A stretch of DNA of 64,000 nt. It comes from Eutypa lata (taxonomy: Eukaryota > Ascomycota > Sordariomycetes > Xylariales > Diatrypaceae). Each line of letters opens with the position of its first letter. Position 1 is the first letter of the stretch. Under the pieces are notes generated by a model. That model did no database searches. It saw only the letters and a program-made list of their open reading frames with translations, and was not told the origin of the DNA. This document shows positions 1 through 13,300 of this stretch, piece after piece. The stretch is from positions 2,165,001-2,229,000 of the forward strand of contig JAKULF010000006.1 of assembly GCA_022661535.1 (NCBI GenBank), written 5' to 3'. Position numbers and translations under genes: made by a program.

Positions 1-887
1 GACTAGCAGTCTACCTCTAGATTGCCAGAATACCTAGCCTTGCAGTGTCGATAATGCCTATTAACACGTAAAGTAGTACCTAAGGTTAGATAGGCGTTAC
101 CGTGTTGTACCACCTCCATTTAGACCCATTTTTGGTTAAGCGTCTCTCACCCCTGGCTGGATGGAAGTTGGACCCGGACTCCGGCTAAGAGTCAGATCAC
201 AGGGTCATAGGCACAAATGACCCCTGTAGATATGCTTTTTTTGGACGCTATTTTATCCCCAAAACCAACCAACTGTCCAGTAGGGATTTGGTACAATCCC
301 GCAACGCCCGATTAATGGTAGCCCTGTGGTGGCCCTGCAGCAGTTGTTTGGGTGTTGGGTGTGTATTGTGTGCGTGCGTGTGTGTGTGTGTGTGTGTCCT
401 TTTTGTATGTCTGTCAGTGTCTGTCCCTCTCTCATTTTTTCGAGAGCAGAGCCTGCCTACCTGCCTGCCTGCCTAGCTCCCACTTTTTTTTCTCTCCCTC
501 TCTCTTCTTCAGTCCACACCCATCTGTCCCGCCTTCACTGCTTGGATAAATGGTATGGGATGATATTTTCACACCCGCCAGCCCACCATTATCCACGTAC
601 CTACCTGCCTAGACCTAGCATCCACGTCCACCACATCATCTTTCATTCGCATCAACAAATCTGTCTACCCAAACGTCCAGGGTCGTCGTGGTTGACATCA
701 CACCTTGTAAACTCTGGACTTACTTACCTAGCCCTACATACTAACAACTACCTTAACCTAGTTATCTCATCATTTACCATTTACCGTTCTTTCCCTTCGT
801 TTATCATCCGTTTGTTCGTTCGGGATTTTTGTTACTTTTTAATCTTATTTTTTTTTTCGTCTTCTCTTTCTTTCCTCTTATTTGACC
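1..887. other. 5' flanking region of the FAR1-type gene, no gene seen
   Basis: No reading frame here looks like a protein. The stretch holds a GT dinucleotide microsatellite (about 373-397), several ACCTA/CCTG short repeats (about 450-475 and 597-615) and a pyrimidine-rich tract (about 840-880) directly before the start codon at 888. Such CT-rich tracts are common just upstream of fungal start codons, so the right end is probably core promoter and 5' leader of the next gene. Confidence 0.5.
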
Positions 888-1340
888 ATGTCGGCCTTGG
901 GTCAGACTGGGTCGAATTCCCATACACATCCGGGTCTGACCTTCCCGCAAGTCAATACTCTTCGCCGAACATTTCCTCCTTCGCATACTTCGACACCTCC
1001 TAAACCCTCGTCAACACCACAACAGCATCAGTCTCCGTACCAACCTCAGCAGTATACTCCACAGCAGCCTCCTCAGGCACCGTATCCCCATCACTTATTT
1101 TCGAGTACCACCCCTTCGCCTGTTCCGAACGTCGCCAGCATCCCGAATATACCAGGCAGTACCCAGAGACATACCCCGGCACAGGCTGCTCAACATGCCC
1201 AGCACGGATCACACGCTCAGCATGCCCAGCACGCCCAGCACACTCAGCATCCACAACATCCACAACACTCGCAGCACACACAACATGCCCAACACGCGCA
1301 TGCTGCTGTTCAGGCGGCGCGACACCAGCAACAGCAGCAA

Positions 1341-1372
<32 letters not shown>

Positions 1373-2885
1373 ACAGCCTCAACCACTCCACCATCAGCGT
1401 GGTAGTCAGCAACGCCAAATGCAACAGCAGGCTGTTCCCTCTGTGGCGTATCTGCAGCAGGCCATGAACCAACCTGTTCCTCAAACTGTTCCTCAAGCTG
1501 TGTCACAGCAAGTGCCACAGCAAATAAGTCAACCGGTGCAACAGGTGCAACAGGTGCAGCAATTGCCGCAAGGACAGTCAATGCCACAGCAGGTCCAGCC
1601 GGTTTCCACTATCCAACCACAACCCGTTCAGCCGGTTCAACAGCAACAGCAGCAGGTTCGACCTAATGATAGTAATTTACTAACGCACACTCCGCCGCTG
1701 CATCCGCAAGCTCGGCCGCAAGCTCATCCCCAGGCACATCAGCAGACACACCAGCAGGTGCACTCACAAAGTCATCCACAGCCCTCAGCCCAGGTCCTCC
1801 AACAAACTCCACAATTACAACCTCAGTCGACTCCTCAGCCTCAGCACCGACCTTCTCCCGTCCATCATGAATCTCCTGCCAAGCAGCAAGAAAGTCATCA
1901 CGAGGATGATATGGATGTTGATAGCCAGACTGATCCGGCAGAGAGTGGCCATTTAACTCCTAAAATCATTGATGGTACGCCTTTTGTACCCCGGTCGCCA
2001 ATGGGAAATATGATGTCGGCTCCTCCAGAAGGAGGCAGTTTTCCTAGTCTTGATGCCGTGCACAAACATGTGCTTGAGTATTGCACTTCCGTCGGATTCG
2101 CTGTAGTGATTGGACGATCAAAGAAAACAGTTCCTGGCTTGAAAAAGGTTCTATTCGTCTGTGATCGTGCGGGGAAGCCACCGAGTCGAGTGAGCCCTGA
2201 GCAGCGGAAACGGAAGACATCGTCACGCAAATGCAATTGCCAGTTTGGGTTCTTTGCCATTGAGCAGAGGACACAATGGACAATCCGTTATCGTCCCGAC
2301 CAGGCTCATCTCCAACACAACCATGGCCCCAGTGAGAGCCCACTCCTCCACCCCGCCGCGAGGAAGCTGGATAGCAAGATGGTGGCCGCTGTCAAGCATC
2401 TCAAGGAGTCTGGTAAATCTTCTCGTATGAAAACCCCTCAAAGTCTTGAAGAACTGACGGTGATAGGTATCGGTGTTACTCAAACTTTGGAGATTCTACA
2501 ATCACAGAATCCACATGTACCCTTATTACCACGTGATATCTACAATGCGCGTGCAGCAATCACCCGAAATCCGTCCAAGGTTGAGGAAGGAATTGCCGAG
2601 GAAAGGCCAGCAATCTATAGCAAGCCAGCACCTACTGCAGAGGAACGCATCAGGTCAGATCTGCGGCGGGAGCTTGCTCGAACTAAGGAGGAGCTGGACA
2701 AAGTTAAGGAAGACAGCAAGAAGGAAATTGACGACCTCAAAGCAAAGCTTCGCGAGAAGGAGAAGATGATCAAGAAATTCGAGATGTTCATCGACATTTG
2801 TAACGAGAGAGTAATGGTGCAGCGGGAGCGACTCAACGATGTGGATGATGTGAACAGTGGCGGGGCTGGTAGCGCAAGCCACTGA
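888..2885 (+). CDS. Glutamine-rich FAR1-type (WRKY-GCM1 fold) DNA-binding regulator
   Basis: A single-exon gene of 665 codons. The first ATG in frame is at 888, after a pyrimidine-rich leader. Residues 1 to about 350 are low-complexity, rich in Gln, Pro and His. They include about a dozen Gln-His-x tripeptides (about 101-140) and a poly-Gln run (about 146-165). A folded domain follows at about 385-485. It has a Cys near 425, Cys-x-Cys near 449/451 and a terminal His-Asn-His near 475-477, the ligand pattern of FAR1/WRKY-GCM1 zinc domains that derive from Mutator-like transposases. The C-terminal part (about 590-645) is charged and heptad-like, probably a dimerising coiled coil. Inference: a sequence-specific nuclear transcription factor with a Q-rich activation region. 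The target is unknown and I do not recognise a named orthologue. No transposase catalytic domain is seen, so this is a domesticated regulator rather than an active element. Confidence 0.8.
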
Positions 2886-4360
2886 TAGGGGGGAGACGAC
2901 ACTTGCATTTGCGGGCAAAACAAAATGAATTATGCAGCGTTTGGGGTTTCGGTTCATCAAGGAATAGCATCAGGCGTCTAGGGGTCAACATATGGATCGG
3001 AATAGCGATGGCATGTGGCGGGGCTTTTAGGTGTTCTGGAGGTCTATGATAAAGGTGGAATGGGAGTCAGGCGTTGATTTTAATTTTGCATTGCATCTAC
3101 CTAGCTGGAAATACTTCTAAGTTTTATTTTATTTTATCAAGACAAGAGAGATGATTAGCGTTTGCTATTTTCTAAACTTATTACACATTTTCCCCATGCT
3201 ATTCGTGCCCTTTCTTTATATTAGCCAATATGTCCCTTGAAGTCGGAACAACATGGGTTTCAACTACGGTTAAATATGTGACCTTTGGTAGGGTTTTACG
3301 TTTATATCATCATACCTTGAAAGTATGATTCACTATATTCTCCCAAAATATATGGATTGATGTTCGATATGGAATTTCCGTCGCATCATCAGCCGCTTCG
3401 GAAGAACTATATAGACAGGGGCCATATATGCAAATTACCCGTGACACATGTGACATATGCAAGCACTAACTTAGTTAACTTCTCCAGAATCTCGATAATA
3501 TATACTAGGTAGGTAGGTATCTATGTAGTTATGATGCTACGCAACTTACACATGAAGGTAGGCAAGTGCAACCTGATGTCTACCTCGATCACAGACTCGA
3601 TCATACACACAATCATACACACACATGTAACTACATATGTATGTAGGCGGCGTAACTTCAGAACCAGATGGATTATCTAATAATTCTTCAATGAAAGCCG
3701 CAAACCCCCACATATGCCCCTGTCTTGAGCCACATGCAATAAGAATTAGTGGGGGACATGAGAGGCGTCATTTGCTATTGGTGACTTCCCTGCAGTCGCG
3801 ACCGTTTCGGCACCTTTCGCGTTGTTGAAGGGGGCATGCATGTGGACATTTTATTATTGACTTACCCATTTTTGATTGATTGATGAGTTGTCGCAGCGCA
3901 GGTACATACAATAATACATACATTCAGCCTACCAAATCTCCAACGCATAGGTACGCATACGCATACGCATAGTCATAGTTACTCATCCTCATACTGCGCG
4001 TACATGCCGACTAAGACAAACGCAACGCATCGCAAACGAAAGCCTCTTTTCTCTTTTTTTTTGTGTGTCTATTTACTTGCGAAGTAAACATATCGATACG
4101 ACGATACCGTGAAACCACCATTTCGAGACAAATTAGAACAAAGGAGACACGACACGCTCATTACCGATACCCCCTTTTTTAATTTTTCGACCGCCCGCCG
4201 GCATCTCTGTGACCATACTCAAACTGTACATTCGTCAGGAATTTTTGACTGACATCCTCATTTCGGATGTGCTCCCCTACCTAATCTAATATTCCGACAA
4301 CCTGAAGAAATGCGATACACTCTTCGATAATCCATCCAAACTTCAATATAGATAGCCACC
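2886..4360. other. Intergenic region between the FAR1-type gene and dynein
   Basis: No supported gene. The left part is the AT-rich 3' flank of the FAR1-type gene. The middle holds TAGGTAGGTAGG (about 3505-3518) and short tandem repeats such as CATACACA (about 3604-3625) and GCATAC (about 3955-3970). The right end is the dynein promoter and leader. It is CT-rich near 4045 and ends in a strong start context, GCCACCATGG. Confidence 0.5.
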
Positions 4361-7300
4361 ATGGAGGCCGTGGCGTCTGCTCCTCCTTTGGCTTCCCAGA
4401 GCCCCGGCGCAAATGGAGACGGCCCGTCCGCCTTTATCGCCATCGACCCGAACCTGGTGGTTGACTACTTAGTCTCCATCACCACTATCACTCTCGGGGC
4501 AACCCGTTCCGACCTTGAGAGCCCAGGTAGTCTGCTTTCTAAGGCGAACTATACTGATACCCTTCAACGATGCACTCGGTTTGCCTCAGATGTCCAGGTC
4601 GCCTTGTATATTCAGAAAGAGACCATACCGTCACCTGACGTACCTGACGGGCCTGTAGACAATGGTGAGCTTCTTTGCCAGACGGGAGACCTGGCAAGCT
4701 ACTGAATGCTAACAAATCGAACCTAGTGCCTATTTCTTATACCTATAGCATCACACCCGAGATCACATCCTCGCCGACCATAATAGCCTATCTCGCGCTC
4801 CTCAAACGTCCCCAGGCGATAGACCCTTCTCTCCCCTTGTCTTCGCAAGTACAAATCCAAACGCTACCCGGTGCCGGATCCCTGAGTAGCCTCGTTGCCG
4901 ATCAGGGCCCTTCTGCCTCTCCCTTCGAGATCCTTCATTCTATTGTTCATAATGCGCTGGCGCCCTACTTCGATGCCAACACCAAGACTTCGCAGACTGT
5001 TAATGGTGCTAGGAGTCGAGCAGATGTAGATGCGAAGACCGGAATTCCTATTACCAAGAAGCGGATGACCGAGCTCGAATTGAGCTTGCTTCATCTCCAA
5101 CAGAATGTCGAGATACCCGAGTTGTCCCTCTCCTTCCACCCTGTGGTCCAGGCAGCATTGGAAGAGGCGCAAGCTCGAAGTATCAGACCGTCGACCGATT
5201 TGATAGCCTCAAGTCTCCTCTCAGACAGCACTTTCATGAACAACCTACAATCGACAGTAAACAGCTGGATCAAGTCGATTCAAGCTATCACGAAGCTCAC
5301 GCGTGATCCCGTGACAAGGACCGCTACGCAGGAAATTAACTTCTGGTTATCTATGGAGTCTGCTTTGGAAAGCATCGAGGCCCAGCTGAGAAGTGAAGGT
5401 GTCATGCTGACCTTGGAGATTCTTAAGCATGCAAAGCGATTCCAGGCCACAGTCAGTTTTACGGCTGATACCGGTCTGAAGGAAGCCATGGAGATGGTGC
5501 AGAAATACAACCAGCTCATGCGTGACTTCCCCCTGGACGAACTCCTCTCGGCCACCTCGCTTCTGAAGGTCCAGGATTCTATAGCTCAAATCTTCAATCA
5601 CATGAACAAGAAGATGAGATTTAGCAACTACCCCATAGCCCGCACCCTTCACCTTGTCGAAGCTGTCTCGGCCGACCTCGAGGAAGTTGTCCACCGTCTT
5701 CTGCCTGGTTCCGAGTTGGTGGATCTCGATTATAGGGACTTCAAAAATATCATGGCTACTGCGGATGATATTTTCCGGTCCTGGGACGATCACGTCAAAG
5801 AGTTCATCAAAATCGCCAGAGATACTACCCGCAGAAGGAACGAGAAATTTATCCTCATCAGAGTCAACCCAAAACACAACGAGCTGCAGGCGCGCCTGAA
5901 ATACATTGATACCTTCCGAGACAACCACGAGCAGCTTCAGAGAACCATTGTCAATGTGCTTGGCCCGAAATCGACCGTCAACGGCTTAACCGATGAGTCG
6001 ACCACCAACAGCGTCGCTTTTGTTGAGGAGATGGGCGATGTAGATGCTGTCGAGGAAGTTAAGCAAGCATGGGAGGCGCTGAAGAATGTCGACTTGCTTG
6101 ATGTCACCCAGGAAGGGACGCAGAGATGGGTTAAGGCGGAGAATACTTACAACGAGCGTACGTCGAGAGTGGAGAACTCCATCATTGCCAGGCTTCGTGA
6201 CCGTCTCGCGACTGCGAAGAATGCAAACGAGATGTTTCGGGTATTCTCACAGTTCAATGCACTCTTCGTCCGACCGAAGATCAGAGGTGCCATCGCTGAA
6301 TATCAGAACCAGCTGATTGAGAATGTGAAACAAGCTATATCAGCGTTGCACGAACGCTTCAAGCAGCAATATGGGCACTCTGAGGCTCATGCCATGGCTC
6401 AGCTCCACGATCTCCCTCCTGTGTCGGGTGCCATCATTTGGGCTCGCCAGATCGAACGCCAGCTAGATGGCTACATGAAAAAGGTTGAGGATATTCTAGG
6501 TTCGGATTGGTCGCTTCATACCGAGGGTCAAAAGTTGCAAACCGAGAGTGAACTGTTTAGGAAGAAGCTGAACACACAAGCCATCTACAAAGCCTGGATC
6601 GAGGACGTTCAGCGGAAACATATAACTATTTCTGGTCGTCTCTTCAATATCAATAGGATTAGGGCCGCCAACAACGCATTGGATCTTGCAGTTAACTTTG
6701 ACGCCCAGATCATCACATTGTTCAAGGAAACTCGAAATCTTGGTTGGCAGAATTTCAACGTGCCTAACTCCGTGAACAATGTTGCGAAGGAGGCTAAGAG
6801 AGTCTATCCGTATGCCGTCAGTCTGATGGAAAGTGTGAGAACCTTTACTCAGACGACACGTCAGATCTTGGAGATGTCGGAGGTGTCCATTTTGCTGAGT
6901 GGCTACCAGAATGATGCGCACTTGCTTATTGCGAAAGGCATCCCTCTAAAGTGGGAAACCTTTGTGAACACTTGGGAGGCGTATCAAAAGCCGTTCCTAG
7001 CCAATGGTGGTCTTGATCACCCTATCGGCCGAGGAACCGAGAGCAAGCATGTCATGTTCGTCCGAGAGTTTGCTGCCGCTGCTTCCCTGCTCCAATCTAA
7101 GACCGTTGCTCTTGCAGCTATCAATATTACCGTCCAGAAGGCGCTGGCGGAACTCGCCACTTGTCCGTATGAAGCTACTGAGTTCCAGTCGCGTTTGCAG
7201 ACTATCCAAGCTGCTGTTGACCAGTTGAATTTAGAACAATATGTCAATCTCAGCTTCTGGGTTGAGAGAATGAATGAGCGCATCAAGCTGACTTTCCTCA

Positions 7301-10300
7301 CTCGTCTTCACCGTGCAGTGTCCATCTGGATTGAGGCGTTTGAAGATGATACTCCTATAGAACACCTTGAGTCCTACCGAAAAAAGCAGTTGGCTCTGTC
7401 CGGCGAGTCTCTGAAATCTGATACCCCAACCATGAGACACCTGACGCATGAGATCACTATGCGCAACCAAGTCATCTATCTGGACCCCCCTCTTGAATTC
7501 GCTAGAGCTAGTTGGTATCTGCAATTGCATAACTGGATTGGGATTGTCTGCAACCTCCCAAAGATCAAAGCATCTAGGTACCAAATGAGCTTGACCCTGA
7601 GCACTGCTGTGCAAGAGGAGGCCCGTTTCAATGAACTCCCCGCAGACTGCACCGACGTCTTAGGCCGAGTCTATTCTACGGTCGAGAAGAAGTTGACCAC
7701 TATTAGCGAATATGTGGATAAGTGGCTACAATTTCAATCGTTGTGGGATTTGCAGTCTGAGCAGGTTTATGAACTTCTGGGCGATGAGCTTCCGAGATGG
7801 CTGCAGCTCTTGCAGGAAATTCGAAAGTCCCGAGCAACCTTTGATACAAGCGAAGTAAGCCGCTCGTTTGGCCACATTACCATCGACTATGATCAGGTGC
7901 AGTCCAAGGTCAACGCCAAATATGACCAATGGCAGCATGAGATCCTAATGAAATTCGCTGGGCGCCTGGGTAATCGCATGAGGGAAGTCCACGCCGAGAT
8001 TGAGAAGGCACGGAGAGACCTAGAGCAGCAGAACCTCGAGGCTAGCTCTACTGCGCATGCTGTTCAGTTTATCACTATCGTTCAAAGTTGTAAGCGAAGA
8101 GTTAAGGCTTGGGCCCCCGAAGTTGAGACTTTCCGTCAAGGTCAATCCACACTTGTTCGGAACAGATATACGCTGCCAAATGATTGGATCGATGTCCAGC
8201 AAGTAGATTCGCAGTGGGAAGCCCTCAACGAAATCTTGACAAGGAAAGCGAAGATCGTGCAAGATCAGACAGATGCTCTTAAGGCGAAGATCATCGCAGA
8301 AGACAAGGTCGTCGTAGACAAGATTTCCGAGATCGCCATTCAGTGGAACGAGGAGAAGCCGGTCTCAGGAACCATCGCACCAGAGGTTGCATCCACCACC
8401 CTTAGCAGTTTCGAGACTCGCATTACGAAGTTGCAAGATGAACTCGACATGGTTTCCAAAGCTAAAGAAGCTCTTGATCTTCCTGCCAGCCCTGAATCCT
8501 CCCTCCCGATTATCTTGGAGGAAGTTCAAGACTTCAAGTCCGTTTGGGCCGGTCTGTCAACAATCTGGAAGAGCCTGAATGAGCTTCGAGAGACGCTCTG
8601 GGGAAGCGTGCAACCTAGAAAAATTCGGTCTTCGATTGATGGTCTCATCAAGATGACGAAAGAGATGCCGAGCAGAATGCGTCAATACGCTGCTTTTGAG
8701 CACATTCAGAATGTCCTTCGCCAGTACTTGAAGGTGAATAGCATCTTGGGTGACCTGAAGTCTGAAGCTATCAGAGATCGACATTGGACGAAGATTTGGA
8801 AGGATATCAAGCCCGGTCGACGATACTCACCAGTGTCTATGACCCTCGGAGATGTTTGGGACCTCAACCTAGTCGCTACCGAGGTCATCGTCAGGGACAT
8901 CATCACCCAAGCACAAGGTGAGATGGCCTTAGAGGAGTTCCTGAAGCAAGTGAAAGAGACCTGGAATAGCTACCAGCTCGAGCTCGTGGCATATCAAAAC
9001 AAATGTCGACTGATCCGTGGTTGGGATGACCTTTTTGCCAAGTGCAGTGAAAATCTGAACTCGCTTCAGGCGATGAAACATTCGCCCTACTACAAAGAGT
9101 TTGAAGAGGAGGCCTCATCCTGGGAAGACAAACTGAATAGAGTACACGTTCTCTTCGACGTTTGGATTGATGTTCAGCGTCAATGGGTTTACCTGGAAGG
9201 TGTCTTCACTGGCAATGCTGACATCAAGCACCTCCTGCCTATTGAGTCGTCTCGTTTCCAGAACATCAACAGCGAGTTCATGGCTGTGATGAAGAAGGTC
9301 TACAAGCAGCCGATGGTGATGGATGTACTCAGTATCCCCGGCGTTCAAAAGTCTCTGGAACGTCTTGCTGAATTACTCAACAAAATCCAGAAGGCATTGG
9401 GTGAATACCTTGAAAAGGAGCGTGTCTCATTCCCTCGGTTCTATTTCGTCGGAGACGAGGATCTCCTCGAGATGATCGGTAACAGCAACGACACGCTGCG
9501 CATTGCGAAGCACTTCAAGAAAATGTTTGCTGGGCTGAATGGATTGATCATGGAGGACGAGACTATTATCTCGGGTTTCACCTCTAAGGAGGGCGAGGAA
9601 GTTCGTCTCAAGAAAGAGATTTCGCTTGCCAAGGTCCCTAAAATCAACGATTGGCTAGCCCTTCTCGAGAGTGGAATGAAGGCTACTCTGGCAGAACTCC
9701 TTGCTGAAGCCGTTGAGGCTTACACTCCTATCTTCGAGTCGAGCCCCATTGACCCAGCAGCCATGAACTCGTTCATGACTGCCTACCCAAGTCAAATAGT
9801 CGTTCTTGCTACCCAGGTCGTATGGACAACAGTAGTTGATAAGTCCCTAGCCGAGGGTGGAAAGTCACTCCAGTCTCTTTTTGATCGTGAAGTTGAAGTT
9901 CTGCGACTGCTGGCAGAGACTGTCTTGGGCGATCTTGATGTGACCCTCAGAAAGAAGTGTGAAGCTCTCATCACGCAGTGTGTCCACCAGCGAGATACTA
10001 TTGAAAAGCTAGTGAAACTGAATGCCAGTACACCAACGCACTATATGTGGTTGCTGCAAATGCGATACGTATATGTTCCCGAAGGAGATTATCTGCAGCG
10101 GCTGAACATTAAAATGGCAAACGCAAAACTGAACTACGGTTTTGAGTACCTAGGCGTTCCTGACAGACTTGTCCGAACACCCCTAACAGACCGCTGTTTC
10201 CTAACACTCACCCAGGCCCTCTGCCAGAGGCTTGGTGGATCTCCTTATGGTCCTGCTGGTACTGGAAAGACCGAGTCTGTCAAGGCCCTTGGTGTCGAGC

Positions 10301-13300
10301 TGGGTCGTTTTACTCTGGTGTTCTGTTGTGACGATACGTTCGATTTCCAGGCTATGGGTCGTATTTTCCTAGGTATTTGTCAGGTCGGTGCATGGGGTTG
10401 CTTTGACGAGTTCAATCGTCTGGAGGAAAGAATCCTGTCTGCTGTGTCGCAACAAATTCAGAACATTCAGCTCGGACTTAAGCAAGGCATCGAAGACGAC
10501 AAGGCCCAGATCGAATTGGTCGGACGGCAACTTCATGTCAATGCCAACACGGGTATCTTCATCACAATGAATCCTGGTTATGCCGGCCGCTCTAACCTCC
10601 CCGATAACTTGAAGAAGCTATTCCGCAGTGTCGCGATGTCCAAACCCGACAAGGAACTCATCGCCGAGGTCATGCTTTACTCGCAAGGTTTCAACCAAGC
10701 AAAGCAGCTGTCGAAGCAGACTGTACCATTTTTTGACCAGTGTGCCAAGAAACTGTCCAAGCAGGCACACTACGACTTCGGTCTCCGAGCTCTCAAGAGT
10801 GTTCTTGTCAGTTCAGGTGGTCTAAAGCGTGCTCGACTTACGAATAGTGATGGTAGCATTGGCGCAGAGGAAGTCGTTGAGCCTGAAATCATCGTCCAGA
10901 GCGTCAGGGAAACCATCGCCCCAAAGCTTATTAGGGGCGATGTAGATATCATGATGAGCATCGAAGAGGATTGCTTCCCCGGCGTCAAATATGTGCCCGC
11001 TAACCTGGTGCAACTTGAAGATGCTATTCGTCGGATTGCGGGAGAGAGGCATCTAGTCGTCAACGATATCTGGATGACCAAAATTCTTCAGTTGTATCAG
11101 ATCCAGAAGATCCACCATGGTGTCATGATGGTAGGTAACTCGGGCTCTGGAAAGTCAGCTGCCTGGAGGCTACTCCTTGATGCTCTTCAACAAGTCGAAG
11201 GGGTCGAGGGTGTGTCCCACGTCATCGATTCGAAGGTCATGTCAAAGGAGGCCCTATACGGAAACTTGGATTCGACGACCAGAGAGTGGACCGACGGTTT
11301 GTTCACCAGCATCCTAAGAAAGATTGTCGACAATCTCCGTGGAGAAGATTCTAAGCGTCACTGGATTGTTTTCGACGGTGATGTCGATCCCGAATGGGTC
11401 GAAAACTTGAACAGTGTGCTTGATGACAACAAACTCCTCACGCTTCCCAACGGTGAGCGTCTCAACCTACCTTCTAACGTCCGCATAATGTTCGAAGTCG
11501 AGACTTTGAAGTACGCTACTCTCGCCACTGTCAGTCGATGCGGTATGGTCTGGTTCAGCGAGGATACCGTCACCCCAAGCATGATGGTCACCAACTACCT
11601 CGATACTTTGAAGACCGTAGCTTTCGAGGACTTGGATGAAGATGCTGCTGCCGCTAACCAGAGCCCAGCTAAAGCTCTTCAAATTCAAAGCCAAGTTGCT
11701 GACTTGCTCCATGCTTATCTGCATACTGATGATTTCATCCATGCTGCGCTCAAAGAGGCACAGAACTTCAACCACATCATGGAGTTCACTGTTGCTCGCG
11801 TCCTTACAACCCTATTCTCATTGCTCAACAAAGCAGTCCGGGACATGATCGAGTACAACGCACAGCATGTCGACTTCCCGTTAGACCCGGAGCAGATTGA
11901 AGCTTATGTTTCCAAGAAGCTTCTGCTTGCCTTAGTCTGGGCATTAACTGGGGACTGCCCACTAACTGATCGCAAGGTATTCGGTGATAATGTTGCAGGC
12001 CTTGCAAGTTTCGGCTCTCCACCGCTCGATGGTACCAGCTCATTGATCGACTTTGATGTTACACTTCCCAGGGCTGAATGGGCGCCATGGCAAAACCAGG
12101 TGCCTACCATCGAGGTCAACACACACTCGATCATCCAGACAGACGTTGTCATCCCTACCCTGGACACTGTACGCCACGAAGATGTTCTTTATTCATGGCT
12201 CGCCGAGCACAAGCCGCTGTTGCTCTGCGGTCCTCCTGGTTCCGGTAAAACAATGACTCTGTTTAGCGCCCTTCGTAAGCTACCAAATATGGAAGTTGTC
12301 GGTCTCAACTTCTCCAGCGCCACCACCCCTGATCTCCTCATCAAGACTTTCGAGCAGTATTGTGAGTATAAGAAGACATTGAACGGTGTCATGCTATCTC
12401 CAACTCAGATTGGCCGTTGGCTTGTAATCTTCTGCGATGAAATCAACTTGCCTGCTCCGGATAAGTATGGTACTCAACGCGCCATCTCCTTCCTTCGTCA
12501 ATTAGTTGAACACAATGGCTTCTGGCGAACATCAGACAAGTCTTGGGTCACTCTTGATCGTATTCAATTTGTCGGTGCTTGCAATCCTCCAACCGATGCA
12601 GGCCGTACTCCTATGGGCGCCAGGTTCCTTAGACATGCTCCACTCATCATGGTCGACTATCCCGGTGAGTTGTCACTGCTGCAGATCTATGGTACTTTCA
12701 ACTCCGCAGTACTCAAGATTATCCCCACGCTGCGTGGATACTCCGAAGCCCTTACCCAGGCCATGGTGCGATTCTACTTGGAGTCTCAACAACGTTTTAC
12801 GCCCAAGATCCAACCTCACTACGTCTACAGTCCTCGTGAATTGACACGATGGGTGCGTGGTGTGTATGAAGCAATCCGGCCTTTGGAAACTCTCTCAGTC
12901 GAAGGTCTTATCCGCATCTGGGCTCACGAGGCGTTGCGACTCTTCCAAGATCGGTTAGTCGCCGAGGACGAGAGGCAGTGGACAGACGAAGCAGTGCGAA
13001 GAATTGCTCTGGACCTATTCCCAACCATTGATGACTCAAAAGCGCTTAGTGGCCCGATCCTATTCTCCAACTGGCTTTCCAAGAACTACGTGCCAGTTGA
13101 CCGGGAGCAACTGCGAGACTTTGTTAAGGCTCGTCTGAAGACTTTCTGTGAAGAAGAAGTTGATGTTCCTCTCATCCTATTCAACGATGTCCTCGAACAC
13201 GTTCTGCGCATTGATCGTGTGTTCAGACAACCACAAGGTCATTTGATTTTGATCGGTGTGAGCGGTAGTGGTAAGACGACATTGTCAAGATTCGTTGCCT

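Noticed and set aside
326..1003. 225-codon plus-strand frame before the FAR1-type gene
   Set aside because: Crosses microsatellite and CT-rich promoter DNA, with low-complexity Cys/Val and Ser/Phe content. It overlaps the real start at 888.
1000..1587. 195-codon minus-strand frame opposite the Q-rich gene
   Set aside because: A mirror of the CAR repeat. It begins without a convincing ATG and gives an Ala/Val-rich product with no motif.
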